A stretch of DNA of 64,000 bases from an uncultured Lachnospiraceae bacterium (GTDB lineage: Bacteria > Bacillota > Clostridia > Lachnospirales > Lachnospiraceae): assembly GCA_910586205.1 (NCBI GenBank), contig CAJUGD010000012.1, positions 34,322 to 98,321 on the forward strand. Reading direction: 5' to 3'. The translations under genes were made by a program, and so were the position numbers. Within the stretch, counting starts at the first letter, position 1, and each line of letters starts with the position of its first letter. Below the pieces are notes generated by a model, which did not search any database, had not been told where the DNA came from, and saw nothing but the letters and a program-made list of their open reading frames with translations. This document shows, piece by piece, positions 51,121-60,182 of this stretch.

Positions 51121-51831
51121 ATGGGTATATTAGACGGGATTGTGGAATGGATCGCCGAACAGGTGATGAATGCCCTTGACCTTGTGACCACCTCGGTCCT
51201 TGGGGCGCTGGGCTGCGACATGACCGTATTCCTCCGTTACTTTCCCGCCGCAGAGACCATGTACAAAGTCTTTGTGGCGCTGGCTATCGGCATCATCCTC
51301 TTAAACTGGGTATGGCAGCTGTTCAAGAACTTCGGTTTAGGCGCCGGCATTGAGGCGGAGGACCCGGTGCGCCTGAGCATCCGCTCCGTCCTCTTCATCC
51401 TGCTGGCCTATTTCTCGGACGGGATCGTGGATACTATCTTAAAGATCGGCGGAACCCCGTACCACTGGATCATGGATTCCGACCTGCCTGCTCTAAGTTT
51501 CGCGGACTTTAATTCGGTGATGTTAGCCATCATCGGCGTCTGTGCCAACGGTGCGGTGGCACTGATCACGCTGATCATCGTTCTGATCCTGGCATGGAAC
51601 TACCTGAAACTCCTTTTTGAAGCGGCAGAGCGGTATGTCCTCTTAGGGGTTCTGGTCTACACGGCTCCCGTGGCCTTTTCCATGGGGGCATCCCAGTCCA
51701 CCTCTAACATTTTTAAGTCCTGGTGCCGGATGTTCGGCGGGCAGGTGTTCCTCCTGCTCATGAACGCCTGGTGCCTGCGGCTGTTCACAAGCATGGTCGG
51801 GGCGTTCATCGCAAACCCGCTCTCACTATGA
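51121..51831 (+). CDS. VirB6/TrbL-like conjugation membrane protein
   Basis: A 236-residue polytopic membrane protein. An amphipathic N-terminal helix (GILDGIVEWIAEQVMNALDL) is followed by about five membrane spans, including VFVALAIGIILLNWVWQLF and ALITLIIVLILAWNYLKLLF, and the FGGQVFLLLMNAWCLRLF block. This organisation is typical of the VirB6-like channel component of Firmicute ICEs. The ATG at 51121 has AAAGGAG nine bases upstream. It follows the VirB2-like gene by 22 bases. Confidence 0.75.
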   Translation: MGILDGIVEWIAEQVMNALDLVTTSVLGALGCDMTVFLRYFPAAETMYKVFVALAIGIILLNWVWQLFKNFGLGAGIEAEDPVRLSIRSVLFILLAYFSDGIVDTILKIGGTPYHWIMDSDLPALSFADFNSVMLAIIGVCANGAVALITLIIVLILAWNYLKLLFEAAERYVLLGVLVYTAPVAFSMGASQSTSNIFKSWCRMFGGQVFLLLMNAWCLRLFTSMVGAFIANPLSL

Positions 51832-51858
51832 AAAATCAAGAAAGGAATGGCGATAACC

Positions 51859-52872
51859 ATGAAAAAATATAAAAAGGTACTTACTGCGGCCTTTCTGATG
51901 GCGCTCCTCCTCTGCCTGTCCTGCCAGACGGCCTTTGCCTTTTCGGAGAGTGACGCCCAGGCCCAGGTGGATGCGGCGGGCCGGGAGGCGGTATCGGGCA
52001 ACGTCCTGGTCTGGTTCCTGTGTGCCATCGCATTTCTGAAAGTGTCCCAGAAGATCGATTCCTTCATGTCCAGCCTGGGTGTAAATGTGGGGCATACGGG
52101 CGGCTCCATGATCGCGGAGGCAATGATCGCCGCAAGGGGTGTAGGGGCTGTCCGCAACTTTTCCCGCCAGCACTTTGGCGGCAGCCGCAGCAGTTCCTCT
52201 TCCCATGTGAACACAGGCTCCGGCTCACCCGGCAGTCCCGGCAGTCCGGGCGGGTTCATGACAGGCGGCCTTGCGGGCGTGGTCAGCCGGCAGGTCACAA
52301 ACAGCGCCATACGCACGGCTACCACCCATACGGAAACCAGCCGGCAGAGTGACAAATCTTCCGGAAAAGGGATTGGCGGGTTTGCGTCTGCCGTATCCGC
52401 CGGCATTGGAGGGAACATGTACGCTTCTTCCGTTGTAAAGGGCGGCGATTTTGCCAACAACGTCATCGGCACAGTAGCAACAGGGAATATAGCTTCCATG
52501 GGTTCCATGACCGGGGAAAAGGCTGCCCAGGCCCTCCACTCCTACATGGGCTATGCCGCCCTGGGGGAAGGCGCACAGCATGTACCGTCCTTTACCGGCG
52601 TGGAGATCGGGGGCGGGCGCATCACCGGCACGGAAATTTCGGAGGAACACCCGGAGGGCATTTCCTTCGGCATGTACCATGTGGACCAGTACACCCCACC
52701 GGAAGGGCCTTACACTACCGTGCAGGCCGTGGACGGCACTTCCTGGTACAAGCAGTACGCACAGGATGCCGTGGAGAAATCCCCTTACATGGCGGCGGAC
52801 GGCTCCATCGCCTATAAGGAATCCATTGTGAAAAAAATGCCCCCGGCACCCAAAAGAAAGGACAGGCTATAA
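51859..52872 (+). CDS. Exported Gly/Ser-rich conjugation protein
   Basis: About 337 residues. A signal-like N-terminus (KYKKVLTAAFLMALLLCLSC) ends near AFA-FSES. A second hydrophobic stretch (VLVWFLCAIAFLKVS) is followed by a long low-complexity part rich in Gly, Ser and Ala, including SRSSSSSHVNTGSGSPGSPG. The C-terminus has DGTSWYKQYAQDAVEKSPYM. Similar proteins follow VirB6-like genes in Lachnospiraceae ICEs; the function is unknown. I chose the ATG at 51859 over 51847, where the AAGGA is too close. Confidence 0.6.
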   Translation: MKKYKKVLTAAFLMALLLCLSCQTAFAFSESDAQAQVDAAGREAVSGNVLVWFLCAIAFLKVSQKIDSFMSSLGVNVGHTGGSMIAEAMIAARGVGAVRNFSRQHFGGSRSSSSSHVNTGSGSPGSPGSPGGFMTGGLAGVVSRQVTNSAIRTATTHTETSRQSDKSSGKGIGGFASAVSAGIGGNMYASSVVKGGDFANNVIGTVATGNIASMGSMTGEKAAQALHSYMGYAALGEGAQHVPSFTGVEIGGGRITGTEISEEHPEGISFGMYHVDQYTPPEGPYTTVQAVDGTSWYKQYAQDAVEKSPYMAADGSIAYKESIVKKMPPAPKRKDRL

Positions 52873-54249
52873 ATGGAAGGAAGACAGAAGAACGGGCTGG
52901 AAGAAGCCCTTGAGACCGGCGCGTCTGCGGCACACCTTGCCAGGGGCGCCGTAAAAGCGGGAAAAGCAGTGTCCGGGGCCGCAAAGGGTGCCGCCGCGGG
53001 CGGGCCTTACGGCGCAGCGGCAGGGGCGTTATGGGAAGGGCGTAAATTTGTCGGAAAGGTCCTGGCAGCCGCCGCTGTCCTGTTACTGCTCCCAGTGCTT
53101 TTCGTACTGATGCTCCCCGGCCTGATCTTTGACGGCTTTTCCTCTGCCTTTTCCCCCGCTGACACGGAAACCCCCATCCTGAACAGCGAGGCCGCCATCA
53201 TAGAGAATGCCAACACCATAACCTTCACCATCAGCGGCATTCTGGGGGAAGGCATGGAGGATGTGATGGAACGGATCGAACGGGATTTTGCCGCCTCGGA
53301 CGGGGATGGAATGGAAATCATCAACCCATACGGAACAAACCCTGTATACAATGCCAACCTCTTTGTCTCCCAGTACTGTGCGGCAAAGGAAAAGGAATTT
53401 GCGGATATCTCCATTGCGGATATGGCGGCAGTCATGCGCCGGGGGAAATCCCATCTTTACTCTTACCGGAGAACCGAGGAGATCCGTGAGAAGACTGTGG
53501 AGGACCCTGAGACCGGAAAAGAGACCACTGTATCAGAAAAATGGATGATCTATACTGTCCTCTACAATGGGGAAGATTATTTTGCCGACCAGGTATTCGC
53601 CCTTACGGAAGATCAGAAAGAGCTTGCCGCTGATTACGCACAGAACCTGAGCCTTTTCCTTGGTGACGGTCTGGTCCAGAACCTGGAAGGCTGGGAAGGG
53701 AACAGCATCCCATCCCTCGGTGATGTACGCTTTACGGATGGCAGTACGGAAGTTGTCTACTATAACCAGCTGGATGAACGCTATGCCGGGAAGCCTTACG
53801 GCACCGACCATATCGGCGGTTACGGCTGCGGTCCCACCTCTATGGCGATGGTGGTCTCCTCCCTGGCCGGGGAAACCATTGACCCGGAACGTATGGCGCA
53901 GTGGGCTTATGAGAACGGCTACTGGTGCAAAGGAAGCGGCTCCTACCATGCGCTGATACCCGGCGCGGCAGAAAACTGGGGGCTTGCCGTTTCCGGCTGT
54001 TCCCCCTCAGAACCCCAGCGGATACTGGACGCCCTGGCAGACGGGAAGCTGGTGGTGGCCATCATGTCAAAAGGGCACTTCACAAGCGGCGGACATTTTA
54101 TCGTGCTGCGGGGAGTGAAGGACGGGAAGATCCTGGTGGCGGACCCTGCCAGCTATAAACGGAGCGGACAGCTCTGGGATCTTTCCATCATATTGAACGA
54201 AGCCAGCAGACGTGCAGGCGCGGGCGGCCCATTCTGGATCATCGGCTGA
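52873..54249 (+). CDS. Membrane-anchored C39-like cysteine peptidase of the transfer system
   Basis: A 458-residue protein. A Gly/Ala-rich N-terminus and one membrane helix (AAAVLLLLPVLFVLMLPGLI) anchor it. A middle domain with LGEGMEDVMERIERDFAA resembles the stalk domain of VirB1/CwlT-like ICE proteins. The C-terminal peptidase_C39-like domain has the Cys in GYGCGPTSMAMVVS near residue 318, the His in SGGHFIVLRG near residue 406, and the Asp in VADPASY near residue 424. The likely role is local cutting of peptidoglycan or peptide processing for mating-channel assembly. Confidence 0.8.
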   Translation: MEGRQKNGLEEALETGASAAHLARGAVKAGKAVSGAAKGAAAGGPYGAAAGALWEGRKFVGKVLAAAAVLLLLPVLFVLMLPGLIFDGFSSAFSPADTETPILNSEAAIIENANTITFTISGILGEGMEDVMERIERDFAASDGDGMEIINPYGTNPVYNANLFVSQYCAAKEKEFADISIADMAAVMRRGKSHLYSYRRTEEIREKTVEDPETGKETTVSEKWMIYTVLYNGEDYFADQVFALTEDQKELAADYAQNLSLFLGDGLVQNLEGWEGNSIPSLGDVRFTDGSTEVVYYNQLDERYAGKPYGTDHIGGYGCGPTSMAMVVSSLAGETIDPERMAQWAYENGYWCKGSGSYHALIPGAAENWGLAVSGCSPSEPQRILDALADGKLVVAIMSKGHFTSGGHFIVLRGVKDGKILVADPASYKRSGQLWDLSIILNEASRRAGAGGPFWIIG

Positions 54250-54351
54250 GCCGTCCTGCCACAGTCCGGCCATGAAACCTGTTTACGGACGTTCCGCTCT
54301 GATTTTATCCGTGGCCGGAACTGACACACTGCGAAAGAGAGGTACTACCAT

Positions 54352-57300
54352 ATGAACAATCAAAACGACCACGACACCTATATCATCCCGCCGAATTTTG
54401 TGGACACAGGCACCTTTTTCGGCGGCATGTTCCGGGCAAGGAATGTGATCGAAGCCGGCATCCTGGCCGCCGTGACCGGGGTGCCGGTTTTCCTGTTCCT
54501 TCCCTTCGGTCTGACCGCGCGGATCATCGTGCTCTGCCTGACCACCCTGCCCCTTGTCCTGTTTGCCCTGATCGGCATATCGGGGGAAAGCCTGTCCTCT
54601 TTCCTGGTCATCTTCTTAAAATATTTGAAGAACCGCCGTATCGTGGGCGGCGGTGAAAGCCGGGAAACCATGCGGGCCGCTCCCGCCGCAAAAAAGAACA
54701 GGCGGGAACAAAAGAAGAAAAAATATGGCCAGGAAGATACCAGGACATCAGAGGATACCGGCCAGAACGGAAAGCCGGACGGAAGCAAAAAAGCCGGCAG
54801 GGAAGAAAGGATCGGCGGTATGTCCGGCTGGCGGCGTAAGGGGGAGGAAGATTTTCCCGCGGAGTTTGACCAGGTGAAAGGTTATGAGATACGCCAGAAG
54901 CTCCGGCCCAGCCAGACACAGAAAAAACTGCAGGCCGGAACGCAGACGAAGAAATCTGCCGTAGGAAAGAAACGGAATTCACAACAGGATTCCAGAAAAA
55001 AGACCTCTGGAAAATCAGGAAAACCGAATTGCAAAAACATCCGGCAGAAAAAGAACCACTCCCCCAGAAAGCCGCTGCACACGCCGGAAACTCCGTTTAC
55101 CCACTTAAACCCGGTAGCGGACTACCTGCCCATCAGCAAAATAGAAAACGGCATCATCTACACGAAAGACCACAGATACGTCAAGGTGGTGGAAGTGATC
55201 CCCATCAACTTCCTGCTCCGGAGCGCCAGGGAACAGCGGAGCATCATCTATTCCTTTGTTTCCTATTTAAAGATAAGCCCCGTGAAACTCCAGTTCAAGG
55301 TGCTGACACGCCGGGCGGATATCGGGCGGCACATGGATACCGTGCGCCGGGAGATGGCTCAGGAGACCAACGAACAGTGCCGGCTCATGCAGGAGGACTA
55401 TCTGCAGTTCATCCAGCAGATCTGTTCCCGTGAGGCAGTCACGCGCCGGTTCTTCCTGGTCTTTGAATACGAGCCCTGGAATGGCGCAAGGCGCACAGAC
55501 GAGGAAGGGGAGGCCATCGGCTCCCTGCAGTCCGCCGTCCACACGGCCTCTAATTACCTGCGTCAGTGCGGGAATGAAGTGGTGCTGCCGGATAACGAGG
55601 ACGAGTTCACCATAGATGTGCTCTATAACCTCCTGTGCCGGAATGAGAGCGCCGCAAAGCCCCTCCCCGTCCGGGCAAAAGAAGTGGTGGCACAGTACCT
55701 GGCAGACGGAAGGGAATCTGACATTGACCATATCCCTGCCGGGGAATTTATTGCGCCCAGAAGCATTGACTTTACCCACGGGCGGTACATCTGCATTGAC
55801 GGGCTTTATTACGCCTACCTGCTGATCCCCTCGGACGGCTATAAGACCCATGTGCCGGCCGGCTGGCTCAGCCTGATGGTCAATGCCGGTGACGGGATCG
55901 ACCTGGACATGTTCCTCTCCCGACAGCCCAAGGAGCGCATCATCCAGAAGGTGGGCCAGCAGCTGCGCATCAACCGCTCCCGGATCAAGGACGCCAGCGA
56001 TACCAACACGGATTTTGATGATATCGACAGTGCCATCCGCAGCGGCTACTTCCTGAAGGAAGGGCTTGCCAACAACGAGGATTTTTATTTTATGAACCTG
56101 TTGGTCACCATTACGGCCCCCAATGAAGAGGACCTGGAATGGAAGGTCAGCGAGATGAAGAAACTCCTGCTCTCCCAGGACATGCGGGTATCCTCCTGCC
56201 ACTTCCGGGAAGAACAGGCATTCCTGACCGCCCTGCCCCTGGTATCCGTGGAAAAAGGGCTGTATGAGCGCAGCAAACGCAACCTCCTGACCGGGGGCGC
56301 CGCAAGCTGCTACCCCTTTACCAGCTATGAGATGTGCGATGATAACGGAATCCTTCTGGGGGTAAACAAATACAACAGCTCCCTGATCATTGTGGATATC
56401 TTTAATTCCGCCGTCTATAAAAACGCAAACATGGCGATCCTGGGCACTTCCGGCGCGGGCAAGACCTTCACCATGCAGCTCATGGCCCTGCGGATGCGGC
56501 GCAAAGGAATCCCCATTTTCATCATTGCCCCGTTAAAGGGGCATGAGTTCCACCGGGCCTGTGCCAATGTGGGCGGCGAGTTCATCCAGGTCTCCCCGGC
56601 AAGCCCCCACTGTATCAATGTGATGGAGATCCGGCAGGTGGACCGCACGGTGAGCGAACTGCTGGACGGCCCCGGCATCCAGTTATCGGAACTGGCAGAG
56701 AAAATCCAGCGGCTCCATATCTTTTTCAGCCTGCTGATCCCGGATATGAACCATGAGGAGCGCCAGCTTCTGGACGAGGCCCTGATCCACACCTACAACA
56801 AAAAGGGCATCACCCATGACAACGCTTCCCTGGCAGATCCGGAAACCCCGGAACAATACCGGGAAATGCCGGTACTGGGCGACCTTTATGAAATACTGAA
56901 GAAATCGGCCGCTACAAAACGGCTGGCAAATATCTTAAACCGCCTGGTGAACGGCTCCGCCAGCACCTTCAACCAGCAGACCAACGTGTCCCTGGACAAT
57001 AAATATACCGTACTGGACATTTCCTCCCTGACCGGCGACCTGCTGACTGTCGGGATGTTCGTGGCGCTGGATTTTGTCTGGGACCGGGCAAAGGAAGACC
57101 GTACCGAGGAAAAGACCATCTTCATTGACGAATGCTGGCAGCTCTTATCCGGCGCCGGCGCCACGGGCACACGCCTTGCCGGGGATTTTGTACTGGAAAT
57201 ATTCAAGACCATCCGGGGGTACGGCGGCTCCGCTGTCTGTGCCAGCCAGGACCTGAATGACTTCTTTAACCTGGATGAAGGACGGTTCGGAAAAGGCATC

Positions 57301-57573
57301 ATCAACAACTCCAAGACCAAGATCATCCTGAACCTGGAAGATGACGAAGCCATGCGCGTGCAGAGTGCGCTCCATCTTTCCGATGCGGAGATCATGGAGG
57401 TCACCCACTTTGAACGGGGCAACGGCCTGATCAGCACCAACAACAATAACATCATGGTGGAGTTCAAGGCGAGCCCCCTGGAGAAAGACCTGATCACCAC
57501 GGACCGGAGGGAGTTAAAGGACATCGTAGAACGCATGCGGCAGCAGAATGAAGCCGGACAGCAGAAAGAATGA
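54352..57573 (+). CDS. virB4: PrgI-VirB4 fusion, conjugation ATPase
   Basis: A 1073-residue protein with two fused parts. Residues ~1-100 are PrgI-like (IIPPNFVDTGTFFGGMFRARN and two membrane helices). Residues ~105-245 form a very basic low-complexity linker. The VirB4/CagE ATPase follows, with FILGTSGAGKTFTMQLMALR-like Walker A (GTSGAGKT near residue 698), Walker B TIFIDECWQLLS near residue 921, and the downstream CASQDLNDFF motif. It powers assembly and transport of the type IV system. The fusion of PrgI with VirB4 saves a separate gene. Confidence 0.93.
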   Translation: MNNQNDHDTYIIPPNFVDTGTFFGGMFRARNVIEAGILAAVTGVPVFLFLPFGLTARIIVLCLTTLPLVLFALIGISGESLSSFLVIFLKYLKNRRIVGGGESRETMRAAPAAKKNRREQKKKKYGQEDTRTSEDTGQNGKPDGSKKAGREERIGGMSGWRRKGEEDFPAEFDQVKGYEIRQKLRPSQTQKKLQAGTQTKKSAVGKKRNSQQDSRKKTSGKSGKPNCKNIRQKKNHSPRKPLHTPETPFTHLNPVADYLPISKIENGIIYTKDHRYVKVVEVIPINFLLRSAREQRSIIYSFVSYLKISPVKLQFKVLTRRADIGRHMDTVRREMAQETNEQCRLMQEDYLQFIQQICSREAVTRRFFLVFEYEPWNGARRTDEEGEAIGSLQSAVHTASNYLRQCGNEVVLPDNEDEFTIDVLYNLLCRNESAAKPLPVRAKEVVAQYLADGRESDIDHIPAGEFIAPRSIDFTHGRYICIDGLYYAYLLIPSDGYKTHVPAGWLSLMVNAGDGIDLDMFLSRQPKERIIQKVGQQLRINRSRIKDASDTNTDFDDIDSAIRSGYFLKEGLANNEDFYFMNLLVTITAPNEEDLEWKVSEMKKLLLSQDMRVSSCHFREEQAFLTALPLVSVEKGLYERSKRNLLTGGAASCYPFTSYEMCDDNGILLGVNKYNSSLIIVDIFNSAVYKNANMAILGTSGAGKTFTMQLMALRMRRKGIPIFIIAPLKGHEFHRACANVGGEFIQVSPASPHCINVMEIRQVDRTVSELLDGPGIQLSELAEKIQRLHIFFSLLIPDMNHEERQLLDEALIHTYNKKGITHDNASLADPETPEQYREMPVLGDLYEILKKSAATKRLANILNRLVNGSASTFNQQTNVSLDNKYTVLDISSLTGDLLTVGMFVALDFVWDRAKEDRTEEKTIFIDECWQLLSGAGATGTRLAGDFVLEIFKTIRGYGGSAVCASQDLNDFFNLDEGRFGKGIINNSKTKIILNLEDDEAMRVQSALHLSDAEIMEVTHFERGNGLISTNNNNIMVEFKASPLEKDLITTDRRELKDIVERMRQQNEAGQQKE

Positions 57574-57624
57574 TACCGGTTCAGGCCAGTACCACCTGTT
57601 GCCATTACGCACCATATGCGCATG

Positions 57625-57677
57625 GATTACGCATTTTGATTTCCCATGCGTCCGTTATACGCACAGATTACGCATTT
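57625..57677 (+). repeat. 12-bp direct repeat GATTACGCATTT x2
   Basis: GATTACGCATTT occurs at 57625-57636 and 57666-57677, 41 bases apart. TACGCA also occurs at 57606 and 57658, and ATGCGCAT at 57616. The cluster lies between the VirB4 stop and the next start. Confidence 0.55.
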
Positions 57678-57707
57678 GCAGAAAAACCAGAAAGGAAGGT
57701 GGTGCCA

Positions 57708-58235
57708 GTGAAGACCAGGGCTGACTTATACGGCCGGGAGGCCACGGAACTGCTCCGGATCATATCCATGTATCCGGGGCTGACGGAAAAACAATTATGC
57801 CGGTTCTACCCTGGCCGGAAGGATGTTACCAAAAATCTGCTCGCCCACCTGTGCAGACAGGGGCGTGCCCGGCAGACAGATACTGGGGGATATTTCCCTT
57901 ACGGGAATGACAAAGCAGAAACCGATTCCGGCATGGTGCGGGCGGCATGGGTTCTGCTGGACTTTATCGACAAAGCAGAATACCACTCGTCCAGCGATTT
58001 CCCCATGAAGATTGTTTTTTTCTCCGGCGGCGAACTGTATGAGATCGTCCATGCCGCTGCTGGACAGGAGGCACTTGTCGTCCACGCCCTGCGCCAGAGC
58101 CGTGACAGCGGCGGCCGCCGTATCGTGCTGGTGGATGACCCCGTACAGATCCCCCTGCTGGAATTTCCTGGGATAACCGGATTCTGTACCGTGGATAGCA
58201 ATGGAAATGTAAGTTACTACAAAAAATCAACATAA
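57708..58235 (+). CDS. DUF5697-like ICE protein
   Basis: About 175 residues. It begins with a winged-helix-like segment (LYGREATELLRIISMYPGLT, EKQLCRFYPGRKDVTKNLLA) and has an alpha/beta C-terminus with GGELYEIVHAAAGQEALVVH. It resembles DUF5697 proteins from Lachnospiraceae conjugative elements, which have no known function. The frame is open from 57570, but the upstream part consists of repeat-bearing sequence; I choose the GTG at 57708, with AAGGAAGGTGG just before it. Confidence 0.6.
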   Translation: MKTRADLYGREATELLRIISMYPGLTEKQLCRFYPGRKDVTKNLLAHLCRQGRARQTDTGGYFPYGNDKAETDSGMVRAAWVLLDFIDKAEYHSSSDFPMKIVFFSGGELYEIVHAAAGQEALVVHALRQSRDSGGRRIVLVDDPVQIPLLEFPGITGFCTVDSNGNVSYYKKST

Positions 58236-58254
58236 AAAGATTGGAGGAATGTGA

Positions 58255-58917
58255 GTGGACCGAAAGATTATCTCACGCCGGATCGCAGATATCCAGAACA
58301 ACCTGTCACGGCTGAACAACAACATCTGCGCCATGGATTCCCTGGATATCCAGAGGTATCCCGAAAACTATGAAACCATGTCAACCGAAGCCGCTTTAAG
58401 AGCTGAAGGGATCGCCTGCCAGCTCAGAAATCTCCTTTACGCTTCCACCTCTGTCCCCAAGGCAGAGTACCTTGTGAAAGCCGGGGAAGTGCATGGCATT
58501 GAGATCAGTTATGAAAACGGCATCCTGGAAGTAACCCTTCCACGGCTGCTTCCAAAGAAAAAAATGCGTCAGAGCAGCCTGTTCCTGCTTGACCCTCTCC
58601 ATGCAACACTGGGACAGTATGCAAAAGAGCATCCCCTGCCCCACTTCCGGGAATGCGTGATATGTATCTCCCATGTGTATGACCATGAGCTGCCGGACTG
58701 GTGCCTCTTAGACTATGACAACCTGCAGCAGAAGCAGATTCTGGATGCCATTGCCCTGTATGTGATGGCGGATGACAGTGGGCTTTTATGTGATGCCTAC
58801 AATACCACGGAACTTGGGGATAAAGACGGCACCCATATCTATATCATGGAGAAAAGTCGCTTTGCAGGATGGCTCTCCGGACGGGAAAAGGAGCTGAAAT
58901 CCATATCGGATTTTTAA
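58255..58917 (+). CDS. DUF6100-like ICE protein
   Basis: A 220-residue protein. The N-terminus is helical (RKIISRRIADIQNNLSRLNN), followed by an alpha/beta part with LEVTLPRLLPKKKMRQSSLF and CVICISHVYDHELPDWCLLD. It resembles DUF6100 proteins of the same kind of element; no activity is known. The start is GTG at 58255 with TTGGAGGAA upstream. It follows the DUF5697-like gene by 19 bases. Confidence 0.55.
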   Translation: MDRKIISRRIADIQNNLSRLNNNICAMDSLDIQRYPENYETMSTEAALRAEGIACQLRNLLYASTSVPKAEYLVKAGEVHGIEISYENGILEVTLPRLLPKKKMRQSSLFLLDPLHATLGQYAKEHPLPHFRECVICISHVYDHELPDWCLLDYDNLQQKQILDAIALYVMADDSGLLCDAYNTTELGDKDGTHIYIMEKSRFAGWLSGREKELKSISDF

Positions 58918-59060
58918 TGGTTTCAGCGCATTTTTCACCCCATACGGCCAGAACGAAAAAAATATTGTATTTATTGGATTTTATCTGCGGCTGACAGGGT
59001 TTTATTTACCGAAGTCTTTAGCCGCCCCGGTAAAAAACCGGGAAAGGAGGTGATCTTTTT

Positions 59061-60182
59061 ATGTCCGATAAGGGCACATTCCCCAGGCAGGACACATTAG
59101 GCTTTTGCCTGCTTGAACTGGCCGCCATCTGCGGCGAGTTCCCGGCCAGCCTCATCCCCCGCATCCCCGGCAGTTCCAGCTACAAGGAGGCGGTCATAAC
59201 TTTACTGAAAAAAGAGAGGCTGCTCCGGGTATTCTACAAAGACAGGCTGCGTGGTTTCCGTCTGGGGCGGCGGGCAAAAGGCATACTCCTGGCAGAGAAC
59301 CCTGAACGGTTTGCTTTTTACCTTACTGGAGACACGGATACCAACCGGATCAGGAGCGAAGTACCGCGGAGGCTGCGGCTGCACCGGACAGCGGAAACCT
59401 ATGCTGCCATGCTGAATGCAGGCGCGGCAATTTTCCGGGATGAAAAGCCCCCTGTTTTTTTTCCGGAGGCTGTTCCTGTTCCTGTCCTGAAAACTCCTGC
59501 CTTTTATGGCTCCCGTGAAATCAAAGAGATGGGGATTGATATGGTAAAAATCAGAAGTTCCCGGATGACCGGCGTACTCCTTGCCCCGTCTGGTATCTTC
59601 CTTACTTATAACAGCGGACCATATGCAGCAAAATGGGACTATCGGGCAGAACAGCGGGCACAGGTCCTCTTGAAAATGATCCTCTGCCATCAGCGAATGG
59701 CCTCCCAGTATGCCCGGACAGAGGTTGCCGGCCTGCTGTTTGGCGACACCCTGGAGCCTTTTTATCAGATTATGTCAGAGAGTGACAGCCATACCCGCTG
59801 TTTCTTCCTTCTGGACGGGAACTATGAACATTTTTATTACCTGACCAATGACCATTACGGGGATACGCTGCTGAAGCTCCTGTGCAGCCCGGAAAAAATA
59901 ACGGAACTTGACCGCATGCTGATGCAGGGATTTCAGCCAAAGGACACAGGGATTCCCATAGAACATGACGCCCTGGATGGGAACGGGAACCCGGTGCTGT
60001 TCGGCTATTTCTTGGATATCCCCCGCATCAACCGTTTCCATACGGCGCTCCAGCTGCAGGAACGGACAGGAACCCTGATCTGCTTTGACTTCCAGAAAGA
60101 AGTTCTCCACCGCTTCTGCGGCGGACAGGCGGAGTTTTCCACCATCAGCTTTGAAAAATTTGAAAGGAGGTTTTTCCCATAG
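59061..60182 (+). CDS. ICE protein with N-terminal winged helix (replication-relaxation-like)
   Basis: A 373-residue protein. The first ~80 residues look like a winged helix (QDTLGFCLLELAAICGEFPA, SLIPRIPGSSSYKEAVITLL, KKERLLRVFYKDRLRGFRLG). The rest (FYLTGDTDTNRIRSEVPRRL, then an alpha/beta domain) recalls replication-relaxation family proteins, but the match is loose. An AAAGGAGG site precedes the ATG. Its TAG stop at 60180-60182 overlaps the apparent ATA start of the VirD4 gene. Confidence 0.5.
   Translation: MSDKGTFPRQDTLGFCLLELAAICGEFPASLIPRIPGSSSYKEAVITLLKKERLLRVFYKDRLRGFRLGRRAKGILLAENPERFAFYLTGDTDTNRIRSEVPRRLRLHRTAETYAAMLNAGAAIFRDEKPPVFFPEAVPVPVLKTPAFYGSREIKEMGIDMVKIRSSRMTGVLLAPSGIFLTYNSGPYAAKWDYRAEQRAQVLLKMILCHQRMASQYARTEVAGLLFGDTLEPFYQIMSESDSHTRCFFLLDGNYEHFYYLTNDHYGDTLLKLLCSPEKITELDRMLMQGFQPKDTGIPIEHDALDGNGNPVLFGYFLDIPRINRFHTALQLQERTGTLICFDFQKEVLHRFCGGQAEFSTISFEKFERRFFP

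Noticed and set aside
51657..52508. A 283-codon open frame on the minus strand
   Set aside because: It lies across the VirB6-like and Gly/Ser-rich genes, is full of Pro and Met, and shows no motif or start site.
55267..56202. A 311-codon open frame on the minus strand
   Set aside because: It lies wholly inside virB4, has no ribosome site, and its translation is His/Val/Leu-biased without a domain. It is a shadow of GC-rich codons.
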